Notes under the pieces: generated by a model | What the model was told of the DNA's origin: nothing | Database searches by the model: none | The model's input: the letters and a program-made list of their open reading frames with translations, nothing else | Source: Marinoscillum sp. 108 | GTDB lineage: Bacteria > Bacteroidota > Bacteroidia > Cytophagales > Cyclobacteriaceae | Length of the DNA: 64,000 bases | NCBI RefSeq assembly: GCF_902506655.1 | Contig: NZ_LR734808.1 | Location: forward strand, 744,001-808,000 | Direction: 5' to 3' | Made by a program: the position numbers and the translations under genes | Part shown: piece after piece, positions 62,555-64,000 of the stretch | How positions within the stretch are numbered: the first letter of the stretch is position 1 | Layout: each line of letters starts with the position of its first letter

Positions 62555-64000
62555 CTATTTGGTGTATTCGGAGGGTAGTTTTTGGAATTTTTCTTTGAAA
62601 CATTTGGTGAAATAGGATAAGTTATTAAATCCCACAGCATAAGCCACCTCAGCAACTGTTCCGAAATTTTGCTCAATAAGTTGAGATGCCCTGATTAATT
62701 TACTGTTGCGGATAAGTTCATTGGGGGATTGTCCTACTAGCCCTTTTAGTTTTCGATAGAACTGGGAACGACTCATTCCTAATTCCTGACCAAAAGAATT
62801 GACATCAAATTCGGATTCGGTAAGATGTTCGTCTATGATCAGTTGCACTTTTTCCAGAAAGCGTTGATCTATCGATTTTATGCTTATTTTCTTTGGCCCA
62901 AGTTCGATAAACTGACTAAACCTTTTCTTAAGGTGAACAAGTTGTTCAATACGGTTCGCCACTTTCAGAATCAACTCTTCGGCTTCAAAAGGTTTGGCTA
63001 TATAGTCATCCGCCCCGATTTCTAACCCTTCCAATTTACTCTGTTGGTCCGCCTTGGCTGTGAGTATAATAACAGGAATATGGCTCGTTTTTTCATTATT
63101 CTTCAGCTGATGACATAATTCAAGGCCATCCATTTCAGGCATCATGAGATCAGAAATAATGATATCAGGAACAGCTTCTATTGCCATAGTGAGGCCTTCT
63201 AGACCGTTGGCTGCTTCAAGTATTCTCGGGTGATTAATTCTTTCATTATTTTCAAAATGATGTTTGATATATTTCATCAAATCCTGATTGTCTTCAACAA
63301 TCAGAATAATGTTTTCATTGTCATGTAGTTCAATCTCCTGCTCCACTTCATGCTCTTCAGCTTGATAAACGATCTTGGGAGGGTGGTCTCTGGTTGAAGG
63401 TATTTTGGCTTTTTCTCCCTGATCCAGGGGAGCAAGACTAATGGGTAGGCGAACGGTGAATGAACTTCCAACGCCAGGCTTACTTTTCACTGCGATTTTT
63501 CCATGGTGTAAATCCACTAATTCTTTGGTCAACGCCAAACCAATACCTGTTCCTTCAAAGGCTCTTTTATGAGAATCATCCACTTGATAAAATCTATCGA
63601 AAATAGTTTCCAGCTGATCACCAGGAATTCCTTGTCCAGTATCCTTCACCACTATTTCAATATACTCTTTTTCTCCTCCCCTGCTCTTCACGGAGCGTTT
63701 CGTATCCTTAGTTATTGATACGCTCACTTCACCACCTTCAGGAGTGAACTTAAAAGCATTGAATAATAAATTGCTTATAATCTTCTCTAATTTATCGGCA
63801 TCAAAAAGCATTTCGAAAGACTCCTCTGGAACAATGCTCCGAAAGGTAATATGTTTACTTTGCGCAAGCGATGAAAATGAGGCAAATAGTGGTCTTAGAA
63901 AGGCATGCAAGTCCATCTGTTCCACCTCCAATTTCACGCTTCCAGCCTCCAGTTTGGATAAATCCAGCAGTTGATTGATCAGGACATTTAGGCGATCAGC
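62555..64000 (-). CDS. HTCS-type hybrid histidine kinase/AraC regulator, partial (N-terminus beyond right edge)
   Basis: The frame is open to the window end. The GTG at 63937 is not the start, because the upstream codons read LINQLLDLSKLEAGS, the end of a HisKA domain. Visible parts: HATPase (FDADKLEKIISNLLFNAFKF, GTGIGLALTKELVDLH), a receiver domain (LIVEDNQDLMKYIK, IIISDLMMPEMDGLELC, YIAKPFEAEELILK) and an AraC-type HTH at the C-terminus (FGQELGMSRSQFYRKLKGLV, VAEVAYAVGFNNLSYFTKCF). These one-piece regulators control nearby genes in Bacteroidota. The target here may be the T9SS cluster. Confidence 0.93.
   Translation of the reverse strand, partial: ADRLNVLINQLLDLSKLEAGSVKLEVEQMDLHAFLRPLFASFSSLAQSKHITFRSIVPEESFEMLFDADKLEKIISNLLFNAFKFTPEGGEVSVSITKDTKRSVKSRGGEKEYIEIVVKDTGQGIPGDQLETIFDRFYQVDDSHKRAFEGTGIGLALTKELVDLHHGKIAVKSKPGVGSSFTVRLPISLAPLDQGEKAKIPSTRDHPPKIVYQAEEHEVEQEIELHDNENIILIVEDNQDLMKYIKHHFENNERINHPRILEAANGLEGLTMAIEAVPDIIISDLMMPEMDGLELCHQLKNNEKTSHIPVIILTAKADQQSKLEGLEIGADDYIAKPFEAEELILKVANRIEQLVHLKKRFSQFIELGPKKISIKSIDQRFLEKVQLIIDEHLTESEFDVNSFGQELGMSRSQFYRKLKGLVGQSPNELIRNSKLIRASQLIEQNFGTVAEVAYAVGFNNLSYFTKCFKEKFQKLPSEYTK

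Noticed and set aside
62825-63025. Small plus-strand frames opposite the HTCS regulator
   Set aside because: They overlap the receiver and AraC coding regions, which are unambiguous on the minus strand.

Overview
The window looks like a chromosomal segment of a marine-type Bacteroidota, most likely a Cytophagales (Cytophagia) relative. The evidence is type IX secretion (T9SS) C-terminal sorting tails on three large secreted proteins, a TonB-dependent receptor with an N-terminal carboxypeptidase-regulatory-like domain, LytS/LytTR and one-piece HTCS-type signalling proteins, many lipoproteins and outer-membrane barrels, mostly absent Shine-Dalgarno sites, and several candidate promoters resembling the Bacteroidota TAnnTTTG type. 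I can name no genus from sequence alone. I see no rRNA, tRNA or CRISPR array.

Layout. 1-566: a membrane/coiled-coil protein cut by the left edge. 684-3936 (minus): a three-gene operon of circularly permuted ATP-grasp, alpha-E protein and transglutaminase-like protein. 4184-15912 (plus): a housekeeping and envelope run with holA, a TPR protein, an outer-membrane barrel, a SPOR protein, ExbB/ExbD/TonB-like, folC, trmB and an FKBP lipoprotein. 15914-18378: an Lrp/AsnC regulator divergent from a PLP gamma-lyase/synthase, whose 3' end overlaps a TrpF-like protein lacking the catalytic residues. 18454-31072 (plus): thioredoxin, mnmA, a lipoprotein, a T9SS subtilase, rpe, a TonB-dependent receptor, an LpoB-like and a COG3014-like lipoprotein, small unknowns, a second FKBP lipoprotein and another barrel. 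31142-35529: gyrA, a TPR protein and an unknown. 35656-38781: an AraC regulator divergent from aldehyde dehydrogenase plus DUF779.

From about 38.8 kb the character becomes accessory. A 0.8 kb non-coding block holds a long hairpin, and its leading 27 bp recurs at 50.8 kb just upstream of greB. Between them lies a tightly packed minus-strand envelope operon (DUF2147, a TolC-like protein fused to a substrate-binding-like domain, RND adaptor, RND pump, small barrel, HtrA-like protease). It faces a divergent LytS/LytTR two-component pair that probably regulates it. From 51.6 to 56.1 kb a family of palindromic repeats, tandem at a 183-184 bp period in one place, surrounds a small intact GIY-YIG nuclease and brackets a FIST-sensor/hybrid-kinase pair. 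The window ends with two large T9SS-exported proteins (CotH-kinase/lamin-tail; choice-of-anchor/LamG) and an HTCS-type hybrid regulator cut by the right edge.

The most unusual items are the repeat family with its embedded GIY-YIG gene, the TolC fusion and its protease-capped operon, the catalytically degenerate TrpF-like protein, and the hairpin element shared by two distant intergenic regions. All functions are inferred from sequence recognition only; no database search was run.
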